From an uncultured Nocardioides sp. (GTDB taxonomy: Bacteria > Actinomycetota > Actinomycetes > Propionibacteriales > Nocardioidaceae), in contig NZ_CANKZF010000002.1 of assembly GCF_947488515.1 (NCBI RefSeq), forward strand, positions 1,214,294-1,278,293: a stretch of 64,000 nucleotides of DNA, in the 5' to 3' direction. Under the pieces are notes generated by a model. It did not search any database, had not been told where the DNA came from, and saw only the letters and a list, made by a program, of their open reading frames with translations. Below, in pieces: positions 49,336 through 58,413 of the stretch (positions are counted from its first letter, which is position 1; the number at the start of each line of letters is the position of its first letter). The translations under genes were made by a program, and so were the position numbers.

Positions 49336-49752
49336 TCAGAGCTCGGCACCTGTCATTCCCGCAGCGACCGCCGACGTCACCGTGAAGCGGACGCGGAAGC
49401 GCCCGTCAACGGATCCTGCCGACGCGTCCTGCGCCATCGTGTCGAGCACCTGCCAGGCGAAGCTCTCGGTGTCGAGCGGGGGGTCGTCGATCGCCTCGGC
49501 CTGCAGCTCGACGGTCATCGAGCCGCGGCCGAACCAGAAGCTCGCCACGAGGTCGACGCCCGGATCGGCCTCGGGGATCACGAGCGCGCTCGCCTCGCCG
49601 ATGGCGATGCGGAGGTCCTCGATGTCGTCGATCGTGAAGTCGAGCCGGGCCGCGAGCCCGGCGGCCGTGGTGCGGACGATCGTCGCGTAGGCCCCCTCGG
49701 CTGGGAGCCGGAGCTCGACGTCGGCGCGAGATGCCCCCGTGTTGTCTGCCAT
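49336..49752 (-). CDS. rsbW: RsbW-like anti-sigma factor kinase
   Basis: A 138-residue GHKL-type ATPase domain: LRLPAEGAYATIVRTTAAGLA, IEDLRIAIGEASALVIPEA (N-box region) and a C-terminal RFTVTSAV. It should bind and inhibit SigF encoded immediately downstream. The Asn expected four residues after the N-box Glu (EASxN) is Leu here; from memory mycobacterial UsfX/RsbW also lacks it, so kinase activity may be weak and inhibition could be by binding alone. ATG 49752 matches the domain; ORF opens to 49791. Confidence 0.87.
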   Translation of the reverse strand: MADNTGASRADVELRLPAEGAYATIVRTTAAGLAARLDFTIDDIEDLRIAIGEASALVIPEADPGVDLVASFWFGRGSMTVELQAEAIDDPPLDTESFAWQVLDTMAQDASAGSVDGRFRVRFTVTSAVAAGMTGAEL

Positions 49753-49807
49753 CTGCGTCAATGTCCCGTCCTCGAGGCCGATGCTCCGCACACACTAACG
49801 GGCTCGG

Positions 49808-50476
49808 TCAGCTGAACCACGGACACAGCTGGTCGCGTGCGCGCAGGTCGTGGCGATGGCGCGGGTCGTGCAGCAACGGCGTCGGCCTGCCCTCGCCCCG
49901 TCCCGCGGGCACCGGCGACGGCGCGGCGGCCCGCGTCACGTCCGGCGTCGCGGTCGGGTCGAGCCGCTCGAGCTCGACCACGACGCCGTACACGCCGTTG
50001 CCCTCGTCCTCGAGGGACAGCGCGCCCAAGCGGCGGAGCATCCCCAGGGACGCGGGGTTGTCCTGCAGCACCTCGGTGACGATGCGGTCCACGCCCGCAG
50101 GTCGCCGGCGCATCAGCACCTCGAGCAGGACGGTGGCCACCCCGCGGCCCTGCCACTCGTCCTTGACGGTGACGGCGAGGTCGGCGGCATCGGTGACGTC
50201 GGCGTAGCGCACCATCCGGGCCAGGGCCACGGGGTCGTAGACGTCGGGGCTCGTCTCGGCGCACAGCACGAGGGCGATGTGGTCGACGCCGTCGACGTCG
50301 TCGACGAGGTGGTCCAGCATCGCGTCGCTGAGGTGCCTGACTGGCGCGAGGAACCGCCGACGCTGGGACTCGGGGGAGAGGGTCTCGAACTCCGCCACGA
50401 GCGCTGCGCGGTCGGTGCGCTCCAGGGGCACGACGAAGGCGTCCGTGCCGTCACGCAGCGTGACCTGCTCGATCAT
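49808..50476 (-). CDS. GNAT acetyltransferase
   Basis: A 222-residue acetyltransferase: VTVKDEWQGRGVATVLLEVL is the A motif, LQDNPASLGMLRRLG the B motif. The N-terminal SPESQRRRFLAPVRHLSDAMLDHL segment places it among GNATs often fused to acyl-CoA synthetases (Pat-like), here stand-alone. The final 45 residues are Arg/Pro/His-rich and may be disordered. Transcribed leftward from its own start; TAGGCT with a GGGAGGG site lies upstream. Substrate unknown. Confidence 0.85.
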   Translation of the reverse strand: MIEQVTLRDGTDAFVVPLERTDRAALVAEFETLSPESQRRRFLAPVRHLSDAMLDHLVDDVDGVDHIALVLCAETSPDVYDPVALARMVRYADVTDAADLAVTVKDEWQGRGVATVLLEVLMRRRPAGVDRIVTEVLQDNPASLGMLRRLGALSLEDEGNGVYGVVVELERLDPTATPDVTRAAAPSPVPAGRGEGRPTPLLHDPRHRHDLRARDQLCPWFS

Positions 50477-50533
50477 CGGCCCTCCCGTCCGCTGGCCCGG
50501 AGCCTAACCAGCGCGGGGGAGCGCGACGCACGA

Positions 50534-50566
50534 ACGCCGCACCGACCCGGTGGGTCGGTGCGGCGT
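50534..50566 (-). terminator. Strong hairpin downstream of sodN
   Basis: ACGCCGCACCGACCC and its exact complement (50552-50566) form a 15-bp perfect stem with a 3-base loop, 44 bases beyond the sodN stop. No U tract on either side; it probably ends sodN transcription before the GNAT gene. Confidence 0.8.
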
Positions 50567-50609
50567 CCGGGAGCGTCAGGCCTTCATGACTCGAAGGCCT
50601 TCACTTCGG

Positions 50610-51011
50610 TCAGGCCTTCTTCGTCTCCCAGAAGATCTCCGCGATCTCGTCGATCTTGGCGAGCAGCTCGTCGGCCTTGTCGGCGTCGAGCTCACCCTTG
50701 GTGCCGGAGGCCCCGGCCAGCTTGGTGGCCTCGTTGACCAGGGTGTGCAACTGCGGGTACTTCTCGAAGTGCGGGGGCTTGAAGTAGTCGGTCCACAGCA
50801 CCCACAGGTGGTGCTTGACGAGCTCCGAGCGCTGCTCCTTGATCAGGATGGCGCGCGTGCGGAAGTCGGGGTCGTCGTTGTCCGCGACCTTGGCGATGAT
50901 CGCCTTGATCGACTCGGCCTCGATGCGGGCCTGGGCGGGGTCGTAGACACCACACGGCAGGTCGCAGTGGGCGGAGACCTCGACGGTGGGGGCGAGCAAC
51001 TGGCGAAGCAT
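50610..51011 (-). CDS. sodN: Nickel superoxide dismutase
   Basis: A 133-residue precursor: 14-residue leader (MLRQLLAPTVEVSA) then the nickel hook HCDLPCGVYDP, where mature His1, Cys2 and Cys6 bind nickel after leader removal. The rest (KHHLWVLWTDYFKPPHFEKYPQLH) matches Streptomyces SodN. Converts superoxide to oxygen and peroxide in the cytoplasm. ATG 51011 matches the known precursor length; the ORF opens to 51053. Divergent 50 bp from its maturation protease sodX. Confidence 0.96.
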   Translation of the reverse strand: MLRQLLAPTVEVSAHCDLPCGVYDPAQARIEAESIKAIIAKVADNDDPDFRTRAILIKEQRSELVKHHLWVLWTDYFKPPHFEKYPQLHTLVNEATKLAGASGTKGELDADKADELLAKIDEIAEIFWETKKA

Positions 51012-51061
51012 CGGGTTCCTCTCGATCGGGAAGATGTGCGTCTGCTGCGACACTACTCCGC

Positions 51062-51442
51062 GTGAAGCGGCGTCGGCAGCGGGGTCCCGCCCCCCGGGGT
51101 GGGCGCTCCGGGCCGCCGTTCGGGACGGCCCTGGTCCGGGGCCGGTCGATGCTCCCGACGCTGCGCGAGGGCGACCTGCTGCTCGTCCGCTACGGCGCCC
51201 CGCCCCGGCCGGGTGACCTCGTCGTCGCTCGCTTCGCCGACGGCACGGTCGCCGTCAAGCGCGCGGTCGAGGAACGTCGTACGCGCTCCGGCGCAGGCGG
51301 CTGGTGGTTGCTGAGCGACAACCCCGACGAGGGGGTCGACTCGCGGCACCGCGGACCGGTCCCCGAGGCCGACGTGCTGGCCGTCGTCCGCCTGCGGGTG
51401 TGGCCTTCCCCACGTGTGGGACGCCGGCTCCGGGGCCGTTGA
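51062..51442 (+). CDS. sodX: Nickel SOD maturation protease
   Basis: A 126-residue S26-type serine protease: RGRSMLPTLREGDLLLV holds the catalytic Ser and GTVAVKRAVEE the catalytic Lys, with the box-like LSDNPDEGVDSR after. It removes the SodN leader, exposing the nickel-binding His. Unlike typical signal peptidases it has no membrane anchor, only a basic N-terminus. GTG 51062. The sodN-sodX pairing is the standard actinobacterial arrangement. Confidence 0.93.
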   Translation: MKRRRQRGPAPRGGRSGPPFGTALVRGRSMLPTLREGDLLLVRYGAPPRPGDLVVARFADGTVAVKRAVEERRTRSGAGGWWLLSDNPDEGVDSRHRGPVPEADVLAVVRLRVWPSPRVGRRLRGR

Positions 51443-51462
51443 GCTGTGCGAGTATCGCCGGC

Positions 51463-52635
51463 ATGGTTTCGCACCCGCACGCCGGCGACCCGGTGTTCGA
51501 CCTGCACGTCGGCGGCAAGATGGAGATCCTCTCGACGGTGGCCCTGGCCGGCCCCGACGAGCTGTCCCTCGCCTACACCCCCGGTGTGGCGCGGGTGTGC
51601 GAGGCCATCGCCGCCGACCCGTCGCTGACCCAGCACTACACGTGGGTGCCCAACACGGTCGCCGTCGTCACCGACGGCACCGCGGTCCTCGGCCTCGGTG
51701 ACATTGGTCCGGCCGCCGCGATGCCGGTGATGGAGGGCAAGGCGGTGCTCTTCAAGCAGTTCGGTGGCGTCGACGCCGTGCCGATCTGCCTCGACACCAC
51801 CGACGTCGAGGAGATCATCGAGACCGTCGTCCGGCTCGCGCCGAGCTTCGGCGGCATCAACCTCGAGGACATCTCCGCGCCGCGCTGCTTCGAGATCGAG
51901 GCGCGGCTCAAGGAGCGGCTCGACATCCCGGTCTTCCACGACGACCAGCACGGCACCGCGGTCGTCGCGCTCGCCGCCCTGACCAACGCGCTCCGGCTCA
52001 CCGGCCGTGACGCCGCGACGGTCCGCGTGGTGGTGCAGGGGGCCGGTGCTGCCGGCGTCGCAGTGGCGCGCATCCTGCTCGAGGCAGGCATCAAGGACAT
52101 CGCGGTCCTCGACCGGCAGGGCGTGCTCAGCTCGTCACGGTCGGACCTGACCGAGGTCAAGGCCGCGCTGGCCCGTGACACCGCCGACCACTTCGGCCGC
52201 CGCGGCACGCTGGCCGACGTGATGGCCGGCGCCGACGTCTACATCGGCGTCTCCGGCGGTCAGGTGCCCGAGGAGATCGTGGCCTCGATGGCCGCCGACG
52301 CGATCATCTTCGGCCTGGCCAACCCGACGCCCGAGGTGCACCCGGACCTGGCGCACAAGTACGCCCGCGTCGTCGCCACCGGCCGCTCGGACTTCCCCAA
52401 CCAGATCAACAACGTCCTCGCCTTCCCCGGCATCTTCCGCGGGGCCTTCGACGTGCACGCCACCGCGATCACGGAGGGGATGAAGGTCGCTGCGGCCACC
52501 GCCCTCGCCGAGCTCGTCGGTGAGGACCTGCGCGAGGACCTGGTCATCCCCTCGCCCTTCGACCCGCGGGTCCCGGGTGCGGTGCGGGAGGCCGTCGCCG
52601 ACGCCGCCCGGCGCGACGGGGTCGCGCGCCGCTGA
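51463..52635 (+). CDS. NAD-type malic enzyme
   Basis: A 390-residue decarboxylating malate dehydrogenase: [15 protein letters not shown], the Tyr/Lys catalytic region around [14 protein letters not shown], metal-binding [16 protein letters not shown] and the DDQHGTA motif, nucleotide loop [21 protein letters not shown] and [19 protein letters not shown] at the C-terminal part. Makes pyruvate and CO2 from malate, with NAD likely since Asp follows the second strand (VLDRQG). ATG 51463; the upstream frame is shadow of sodX. Confidence 0.93.
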   Translation: MVSHPHAGDPVFDLHVGGKMEILSTVALAGPDELSLAYTPGVARVCEAIAADPSLTQHYTWVPNTVAVVTDGTAVLGLGDIGPAAAMPVMEGKAVLFKQFGGVDAVPICLDTTDVEEIIETVVRLAPSFGGINLEDISAPRCFEIEARLKERLDIPVFHDDQHGTAVVALAALTNALRLTGRDAATVRVVVQGAGAAGVAVARILLEAGIKDIAVLDRQGVLSSSRSDLTEVKAALARDTADHFGRRGTLADVMAGADVYIGVSGGQVPEEIVASMAADAIIFGLANPTPEVHPDLAHKYARVVATGRSDFPNQINNVLAFPGIFRGAFDVHATAITEGMKVAAATALAELVGEDLREDLVIPSPFDPRVPGAVREAVADAARRDGVARR

Positions 52636-52671
52636 CCGCCAGCGGCGCGCCGGGTCTGGCAGCATCGCGTC

Positions 52672-53595
52672 ATGCACGTCGAGGCGTCCGGGGCGGAGCG
52701 GCTCCGATTCGGTGACGGGAGTCCTGTCCGGGCAGCGTCCGCGGTCGTCCCGTTCGGCGACGGCCACCTGGTGGTCTCGGACGACGCCACCCACGCGGCG
52801 TGGTTCCGGCCGGACGGGGAACCGACCCGCCTGCGGCTCCTCCCGCCGGTGGACGGGGAGGAGGTGTTCGACGAGGAGTCGGGCACCAAGCACCTCAAGC
52901 CGGACCTCGAGGCGGCCTGCGAGGTCTCCGTCGACGGGGCACCACCTGCGGTGCTCGTCATGGGTTCGGGGTCCTCGCCGCGTCGGATGCGGTGGTGCCT
53001 CGTCCGGCTCGAGGACGGCACGCCGGACGTCGTCGTCAGCGAGATGGCCCAGGTGTACGCCGCAGCTGCGGCCGCGCTGGACGTCGATCTCGAGGCGCTG
53101 AACCTGGAGGGCGCCTGCGTCGTCGGGCGCAGCCTGCGATGGTTCCATCGCGGGCTGCCCTCGGCGGGTCTTCCGTCCGGCAGCGTCGACCTCGATCTCG
53201 ACGCGGTGTGGTCCGCCGCACTCGGCGAGGTGGACGCAGCAGACCTGCGGGTCACCCGTCCCCGCCACTACGACCTCGGGTCCGTGGACGGGGTCGGCCT
53301 GGCGATCACCGACGTGGTCGCCCTGCCGGGCGGTGACCTGCTCGCGTGCGCGGCGGCCGAGGACAGCCCCAACCCCCGCGACGACGGGCCGGTGACGGCC
53401 ACAGCACTCGCTCGTCTGCGTGGCGACCGGGTCGACGAGGTCGTCCGGCTGCCTGATCTCGACGGCAAGATCCTGAAGGTCGAGGGGTTGATGGTGGTGG
53501 ACGCGGACGCGGGGAGCGCGACGCTGTTCGTCGTCACCGACGTGGACGACCCGGACGCGCCGTCCCGGGCGGCCACCCTCCGCGTACGCCTCTGA
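52672..53595 (+). CDS. Hypothetical beta-propeller-like protein
   Basis: A 307-residue soluble protein rich in beta strands separated by Asp/Gly turns (for example SAVVPFGDGHLVVSDDATHAAW and ITDVVALPGGDLLACAAAED), giving about five similar blocks and suggesting a propeller. The central LVMGSGSSPRRMRW and the C-terminal DLDGKILKVEGLMVV resemble the DUF6929 group by memory, not with certainty. No signal peptide. Position between malic enzyme and a sugar-lactone oxidase gives no clear functional hint. Confidence 0.6.
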   Translation: MHVEASGAERLRFGDGSPVRAASAVVPFGDGHLVVSDDATHAAWFRPDGEPTRLRLLPPVDGEEVFDEESGTKHLKPDLEAACEVSVDGAPPAVLVMGSGSSPRRMRWCLVRLEDGTPDVVVSEMAQVYAAAAAALDVDLEALNLEGACVVGRSLRWFHRGLPSAGLPSGSVDLDLDAVWSAALGEVDAADLRVTRPRHYDLGSVDGVGLAITDVVALPGGDLLACAAAEDSPNPRDDGPVTATALARLRGDRVDEVVRLPDLDGKILKVEGLMVVDADAGSATLFVVTDVDDPDAPSRAATLRVRL

Positions 53596-53602
53596 CGGCG
53601 GC

Positions 53603-54814
53603 CTACTCGAACAGCGGCTGCAGGTGGTCGTTGAGGAACATGCCCTGCGGGTCGAGCTCGCGGCGGAGCGCGACGAAGTCGTCGGCCCGCGGGTAGAGCT
53701 CGCGGAGCCGTTCGGGCGTCATGAAGTGCAGCTTGCCCCAGTGGACGCGGGCATCGAACCCGGCGAGGAGCGCGTCGACCGAGCGCAGGTAGGCCCAGTA
53801 GTCGGTGCCCGGCGTGCCGGAGACGGAGATGACGACCGTGGGCGTCCGGAACTGCGGGGACAGGAAGGCCTCGTCCGCCCCGACCGTGCGCACCTCGAGC
53901 GGGTAGACGGAGTCGGGGAGGCTGCGCTGCATCAGCTCGCGCATCTCGTGGAGCGCCTCGGGAGCGCGGTCGAGGGCGACGAAGTACTCCAGCTCGTGGA
54001 AGTTGGGGTCGTAGACCATCGGGAAGATCCGGTAGCACCGGTCGACGCGGCGGCCCACGGTGTCGTCGTCCGGCACGTCGGGGCCGACCTCGTCGTAGAC
54101 CTTGACGTAGCACTGGTCGGCCAGGGGCTCGCCGTGGCCGTCGAGGTTGTATAGCGCGCCCGACTCCTCGGTCGGCAGCCAGAACATCCCGAAGTGGCGG
54201 TGCTCGTCGACCAGCTGGTCCCAGTGCTCCAGCACGTCGTCCCAGGTCCGGAGGCTGACGTGCTCACGCAACCGGTAGGCGTCGGTGACGTCGAGCTCGA
54301 GCTGGGTCACGACCCCGAGCATGCCGACGGAGACCTGGGCCGCGTGCAGCAGGTCGAGGTCCGCCTCGCCGATCTCGCGCACGTCACCGGTCGCCGTCAC
54401 GAGGCGTACGCCGCGCACGACGCCGGCCAGGCTGGTGTAGCGCGTGCCGGAGCCGTGCGTCCCGGTCGCCACCGCGCCGGCGATCTGCTGGGTGTCGATG
54501 TCGCCCTGGTTGCGCAGCGCCAGCCCGACGTCCCACAGCGGTTCGTAGAAGTCGCGGATCAGCGTGCCGGGGAGCGCTGTCGCGCGCTTCGCCGCGACGT
54601 CCGTGCCGACGACGCCGCGCAGTGCCGAGAGGTCGAGCAGCAGGCCGTCGGTCTGGACCACCGGAGTGAAGGAGTGCCCGGCGCCCGAGACGCGGACACG
54701 CTGACCGCGCTCGGCGGCCTGCCGCACGAGTGCGACGATCTCGTCCTCGTCGCGCGGAGCGGCGGTCGACGCGGGTGCGAAGGACTGGTTGCCCACCCAG
54801 TTCGTCCAGGTCAT
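53603..54814 (-). CDS. FAD-dependent sugar-lactone/alditol oxidase
   Basis: A 403-residue VAO-family flavoprotein: RVSGAGHSFTP contains His47 expected to hold FAD covalently, GSGTRYTSLAGVVRGVRLVT and the ALO C-terminal domain (HWGKLHFMTPERLRELYPRADDF, LDPQGMFLNDHLQPLF). Members oxidise D-arabinono-1,4-lactone, L-gulonolactone or alditols. Which one applies cannot be read from the sequence. ATG 54814; the longer frame to 55426 is shadow of the Eis-like gene. Confidence 0.88.
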   Translation of the reverse strand: MTWTNWVGNQSFAPASTAAPRDEDEIVALVRQAAERGQRVRVSGAGHSFTPVVQTDGLLLDLSALRGVVGTDVAAKRATALPGTLIRDFYEPLWDVGLALRNQGDIDTQQIAGAVATGTHGSGTRYTSLAGVVRGVRLVTATGDVREIGEADLDLLHAAQVSVGMLGVVTQLELDVTDAYRLREHVSLRTWDDVLEHWDQLVDEHRHFGMFWLPTEESGALYNLDGHGEPLADQCYVKVYDEVGPDVPDDDTVGRRVDRCYRIFPMVYDPNFHELEYFVALDRAPEALHEMRELMQRSLPDSVYPLEVRTVGADEAFLSPQFRTPTVVISVSGTPGTDYWAYLRSVDALLAGFDARVHWGKLHFMTPERLRELYPRADDFVALRRELDPQGMFLNDHLQPLFE

Positions 54815-54888
54815 GCGGGTCAGCCTGACCAGCGGCGGACCCGCCGTCAACGGTGGACCACCGGCCGCCCGTGCTGCACCGGCGGAGG

Positions 54889-56130
54889 TCAGAAGCCGAT
54901 CGACGGCTCGGGCGCGACGGCAGTGCGCATCGCGCGCGCCAGCTCGGCGTACGCGTCGAGGCGGTGCTCCTGCACGAGACCCGCACGGAGCAGCCCGCCG
55001 ATGCCGTGGCCGAGGAAGCCGGCACCGAGAGCGGACACGTCGAGGGTGACGTCCGCGGGGGAGTCGGTGCGCGAGGCCGCACCCGAGCCAGAGGAGGCGG
55101 TGAGGCGCCAGCGCCCGGCGTTCCAGGGTGCGTGGCGGTCCTGCACCTCGACGACCACGTCGCAGTCGGACTCGTAGGACCTCAGCGGCCAGGCCGCCTC
55201 GACGTCGACGAGGCGGACCCACGTGCTGTCCCAGGTCTTGAGGTCGCCGGTGCCGCGAGGTCCGCCGACCCAGCCGAGGACCGGGTCGTCGACGCCGACG
55301 TTCTCCAGCTTGGTCGTGCCCATCAGGTCGAGGTCCACGACGCGGCGCGCGAGCGCGAGCCGGGCGGCGGGGCCACCGCAGAAGGTGCCGACCACGACGG
55401 TGCCGGACGGGCGGGCGTCGTTCCACTTGTGCTCGCGCCGCAGGCCGGTGAAGCCGATGTCCTGGCCGTCGCGACGGGCGAAGAGGATACGGCGGCGCTC
55501 CTTGTCGCGCAGCTGGTCGGGCGTCTCGTGGGCCATGAGCGTGAAGAAGTCGGGCAGGCCGATGATCGTGCCGGGGAAGTCAGGCGCTGCGGCGAGCTGG
55601 CAGGCGCGCATCCGCTCGGTCACGCCCGGGGCTGCCATGTCGAGGAGGTGGGTGGTGATCCCGGCGACCTCGTCCTCGAGGTGCGGGGCGGTGAACGTCG
55701 TCCCGCGGCCGAGCGAGACCTGGTGCGTGAGCACCGCGTTGCCGTAGCCGAAGCGGCCGTAGATCGCGGCCTCGCTCGCATGGAGCGCGGAGACGGCGGT
55801 GGCGGCGTCGCGGGTGCGGGCGAGGTGGTCGGTCATCATCGCCGCCAGCACGCCGCGCCGGCGGGCGTCGGGGTGCACACCGACCCAGGTGAGGCCCGCG
55901 ATCGGTACGACGTCGCCGCCGGGCAGCGACATCTCCATCGGGCGCACGCCGTAGATGCCGCTGTGCAGGTCGCCGGGACCGTCAGGCAGGTCGACGACGA
56001 ACCGCTGGTCCTCCGGGAGTCCGAGCCGCAGGTGGTCGGCGTCGTCGTCGGTGACCTCGCCGAACCAGACGAGCTGGTCGGTGGCCAGGTACTTCGCAGG
56101 GTCCTCCGAGGGACGTACGTCGATGCTCAC
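54889..56130 (-). CDS. Eis-like GNAT acetyltransferase
   Basis: A 413-residue protein of the Eis type: N-terminal GNAT (LTWVGVHPDARRRGVLAAMMTDHLART, ALHASEAAIYGRFGYG), central second GNAT-like domain, and a SCP2-like C-terminus (RLTASSGSGAASRTD, DVTLDVSALGAGFLGH). The terminal Phe carboxylate, used as the general base in Eis, is present (PSIGF). Mycobacterial Eis acetylates aminoglycosides at several amines and also host proteins. GTG 56130 gives a normal length; the frame opens to 56184. Substrate not predicted. Confidence 0.87.
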   Translation of the reverse strand: MSIDVRPSEDPAKYLATDQLVWFGEVTDDDADHLRLGLPEDQRFVVDLPDGPGDLHSGIYGVRPMEMSLPGGDVVPIAGLTWVGVHPDARRRGVLAAMMTDHLARTRDAATAVSALHASEAAIYGRFGYGNAVLTHQVSLGRGTTFTAPHLEDEVAGITTHLLDMAAPGVTERMRACQLAAAPDFPGTIIGLPDFFTLMAHETPDQLRDKERRRILFARRDGQDIGFTGLRREHKWNDARPSGTVVVGTFCGGPAARLALARRVVDLDLMGTTKLENVGVDDPVLGWVGGPRGTGDLKTWDSTWVRLVDVEAAWPLRSYESDCDVVVEVQDRHAPWNAGRWRLTASSGSGAASRTDSPADVTLDVSALGAGFLGHGIGGLLRAGLVQEHRLDAYAELARAMRTAVAPEPSIGF

Positions 56131-56188
56131 CGTCTCAACCCAACCTGTCGGCGCGAGGACCTGCAACCGGATAAGGGGAGCCACTCGC

Positions 56189-56194
56189 TAGGGT
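56189..56194 (+). promoter_or_regulatory. -10 box TAGGGT before the quinone oxidoreductase gene
   Basis: TAGGGT, 6 bases before ATG 56201; leaderless pattern. Confidence 0.5.
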
Positions 56195-56200
56195 CGAGGA

Positions 56201-57169
56201 ATGTTCGCCGTCTACGCCGAGTCCTTCTCTCCCGACGACCCGCTGAGCGGCCTGGTGGTGGGGGAGCGACCGGCGCCCGAGGCCCCCGACGGGTGGGCGA
56301 CGGTGACGGTGAAGGCCGCCAGCCTCAACCACCACGACCTGTGGTCGCTGCGCGGTGTGGGCCTGCGCGAGGAGTCGCTGCCGATGATCCTCGGCTGCGA
56401 CGCCGCGGGCGTCGACGAGGACGGCAACGAGGTCGTCGTCCACGGCGTGATCGGTGACCCCCGGTGGACGGGTGACGAGGCCGACGACCCGGGCCGGTCG
56501 CTGCTCTCCGAGCGTCACCAGGGAACCTTCGCCGACCAGGTCGTCGTGCCACGGCGCAACCTCGTCCCCAAGCCCGGCTCGCTCTCCTTCGAGGAGGCGG
56601 CGTGCCTGCCCACCGCGTGGCTGACGGCCTACCGGATGCTCTTCGTGCAGGGCGGCTGCAAGCCCGGCGAGACGGTGCTCGTCCAGGGCGCCGGCGGTGG
56701 CGTCGCCACCGCGCTCATCACCCTGGGGCGCGCGGCGGGCCTCACGATCCTCGCCACCAGCCGCGACGAGGCCAAGCGTGCGCGGGCCCGTGAGCTCGGC
56801 GCCCACGAGGTGTTCGGGTCCGGCGAGCGGCTCCCCGTGAAGGTCGACGCGGTCATGGAGACGGTCGGCAAGGCCACCTGGACCCACTCCATCCGCTCGC
56901 TGCGCCCTGGCGGCCGGATCGTCATCAGCGGCACCACCTCTGGCCCCGACGTCGGCGACCCCGGCCTCACGCACGTGTTCTTCAAGCAGCTCTCGATCAT
57001 CGGCTCCACCATGGGCACCCGTGGCGAGCTCGACCTGCTGGTGAAGTTCCTCGACGCCACGGGCGCCCGGCCGCTCGTCGACCGGTCCATCCCGATGGAG
57101 GAGGCTCGCGACGGCTTCGCCGCGATGGCGGAGGGCGACGTCTTCGGCAAGATCGTCTTCACCCGATGA
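56201..57169 (+). CDS. Zinc-less quinone oxidoreductase (MDR family)
   Basis: A 322-residue medium-chain reductase: VKAASLNHHDLWSLRG, ILGCDAAGV, VLVQGAGGGVATALITLGRAAGL nucleotide loop and FVFFKQLSIIGSTMGTR-like segment (VFFKQLSIIGSTMGT). The structural-zinc cysteines of zinc alcohol dehydrogenases are missing. It reduces quinones or enones with NADPH. Its stop overlaps the next SDR by 4 bases, so the two are translated together, suggesting sequential carbonyl reductions. Confidence 0.87.
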   Translation: MFAVYAESFSPDDPLSGLVVGERPAPEAPDGWATVTVKAASLNHHDLWSLRGVGLREESLPMILGCDAAGVDEDGNEVVVHGVIGDPRWTGDEADDPGRSLLSERHQGTFADQVVVPRRNLVPKPGSLSFEEAACLPTAWLTAYRMLFVQGGCKPGETVLVQGAGGGVATALITLGRAAGLTILATSRDEAKRARARELGAHEVFGSGERLPVKVDAVMETVGKATWTHSIRSLRPGGRIVISGTTSGPDVGDPGLTHVFFKQLSIIGSTMGTRGELDLLVKFLDATGARPLVDRSIPMEEARDGFAAMAEGDVFGKIVFTR

Positions 57170-57867
57170 CCCGCACGCACGTCCTCACCGGGGCCGGGTC
57201 GGGCATCGGGCTCGCGCTGGCCCGCCGCCTGGCCGAGCGGGGTGACCGCCTCGTCCTGCTCGCTCGCAGTGACGCCCGCGCGGCAGAGCTCGCGCACACG
57301 TTCCCGCACGCCCAGCTCCTGGTCGCCGACCTGGCCGACCCGGGCACCCTCAACGGCATGGGGCGGCAGGTCGACGGGCCCGTCGACTCCGTCCTGCACG
57401 TCGCCGGCGTGGTCGACCTGGCGCCGGTGGAGCGGCTGCGGCTCGCCGAGTGGGAGGAGCAGGTGACGGTGAACCTCACGGCGCCGGCGGTCCTGACCCG
57501 TGAGCTGCTGCCGCACGTGCGCGCCGCCCGCGGCACGTTCGTCTTCGTCAACTCCTCCGCCGGGCTGGCGGCCAGCGCCGAGTGGTCGGCGTACGCCGCC
57601 TCGAAGTTCGGCCTGCGTGCGTTCGCCGACGCGCTGCGGGCCGAGGAGGTCGAGCACGGGGTGCGCGTCAGCACCGTCTATCCGAGCCGCACCGCCACGC
57701 CGATGCAGGAGAAGGTCCACGAGCAGGAGGGGCGCACCTACGACGCCTCGCGCTGGATCAGTCCCGAGACGGTCGTCGACACGATCCTCCACGTCGTCGA
57801 CCTGCCGGCCGACGCCACGATCCCCGACGTGACGGTCCGCCCGGTCGTGCCGCGCCCGGGCACCTGA
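57166..57867 (+). CDS. Short-chain dehydrogenase/reductase
   Basis: A 233-residue SDR: LTGAGSGIGLALARRLAERG, LHVAGVVDLAPVERL, catalytic Ser in NSSAGLA and YAASKFG as Tyr-x3-Lys. It is shorter at the C-terminus than most classical SDRs, and its NNAG motif reads HVAGV, as in a subgroup annotated as cyclopentanol or carbonyl reductases. Coupled by ATGA overlap to the quinone oxidoreductase. Substrate unknown. Confidence 0.88.
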   Translation: MTRTHVLTGAGSGIGLALARRLAERGDRLVLLARSDARAAELAHTFPHAQLLVADLADPGTLNGMGRQVDGPVDSVLHVAGVVDLAPVERLRLAEWEEQVTVNLTAPAVLTRELLPHVRAARGTFVFVNSSAGLAASAEWSAYAASKFGLRAFADALRAEEVEHGVRVSTVYPSRTATPMQEKVHEQEGRTYDASRWISPETVVDTILHVVDLPADATIPDVTVRPVVPRPGT

Positions 57868-57887
57868 CGCGCCTGGTCCGACCGGGG

Positions 57888-58412
57888 TCAGGTCGGCTGC
57901 AGGACGAAGACCCGGATCCGCCGGCGCTCACCGACGCGCTGTCGATAACGGGCGTAGCCCGGGTAGAAACGTGCCGCCAGCGCGAAGACCTCCTCGGTCT
58001 CGGCGGGCGTCGCGGCCCGGGCGACCACCTCGCGCGTGATGCCGCGGTAGGTGAGCGTCGCTCGCGGGTCGGCCTCGAGGTTGAGCGCCCACGCAGGCGT
58101 TGCGGCCTGGCCGAAGTTGGTGCCGAGAAGCGCCAGCGTGCCGTCGTACGGCGCCGCGATGAGGTGGCTGGTGCGGCGCTGTCCCGACCTGCGCCCGGTC
58201 GTCGTCACGTCGAGGACCTCCAGGCCGGCCAGCAGGCCCGGCGCGCTGCATCGTCCCTTGGTGAGCCGACCGACGGCATCGTCGAGCCGGCGGAGGACGT
58301 GGGAGAACACCCAGCCGCCGGCACGGGTGCCGGCGCCCCAGCGCACCGCCCGGTGCAGCGGGTTGCCGGTGGCATGCGAGTAGCCGAGGTCGGCGGCCAG
58401 GTCGCGGCCCAC
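57888..58412 (-). CDS. Deazaflavin (F420)-dependent nitroreductase-like protein
   Basis: A 174-residue DDN-family protein: EVLDVTTTGRRSGQRRTSHLIAAPYDGTLALLGTNFG includes the split-barrel F420-binding signature (TTxGRRSG), then TPAWALNLEADPRATLTYRG. Such proteins reduce enones or quinones with reduced F420 in actinobacteria. GTG 58412 lies one base after the TetR stop, so both are one operon and the TetR protein may control it. F420 dependence is inferred from family. Confidence 0.85.
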   Translation of the reverse strand: MGRDLAADLGYSHATGNPLHRAVRWGAGTRAGGWVFSHVLRRLDDAVGRLTKGRCSAPGLLAGLEVLDVTTTGRRSGQRRTSHLIAAPYDGTLALLGTNFGQAATPAWALNLEADPRATLTYRGITREVVARAATPAETEEVFALAARFYPGYARYRQRVGERRRIRVFVLQPT

Positions 58413-58413
58413 C

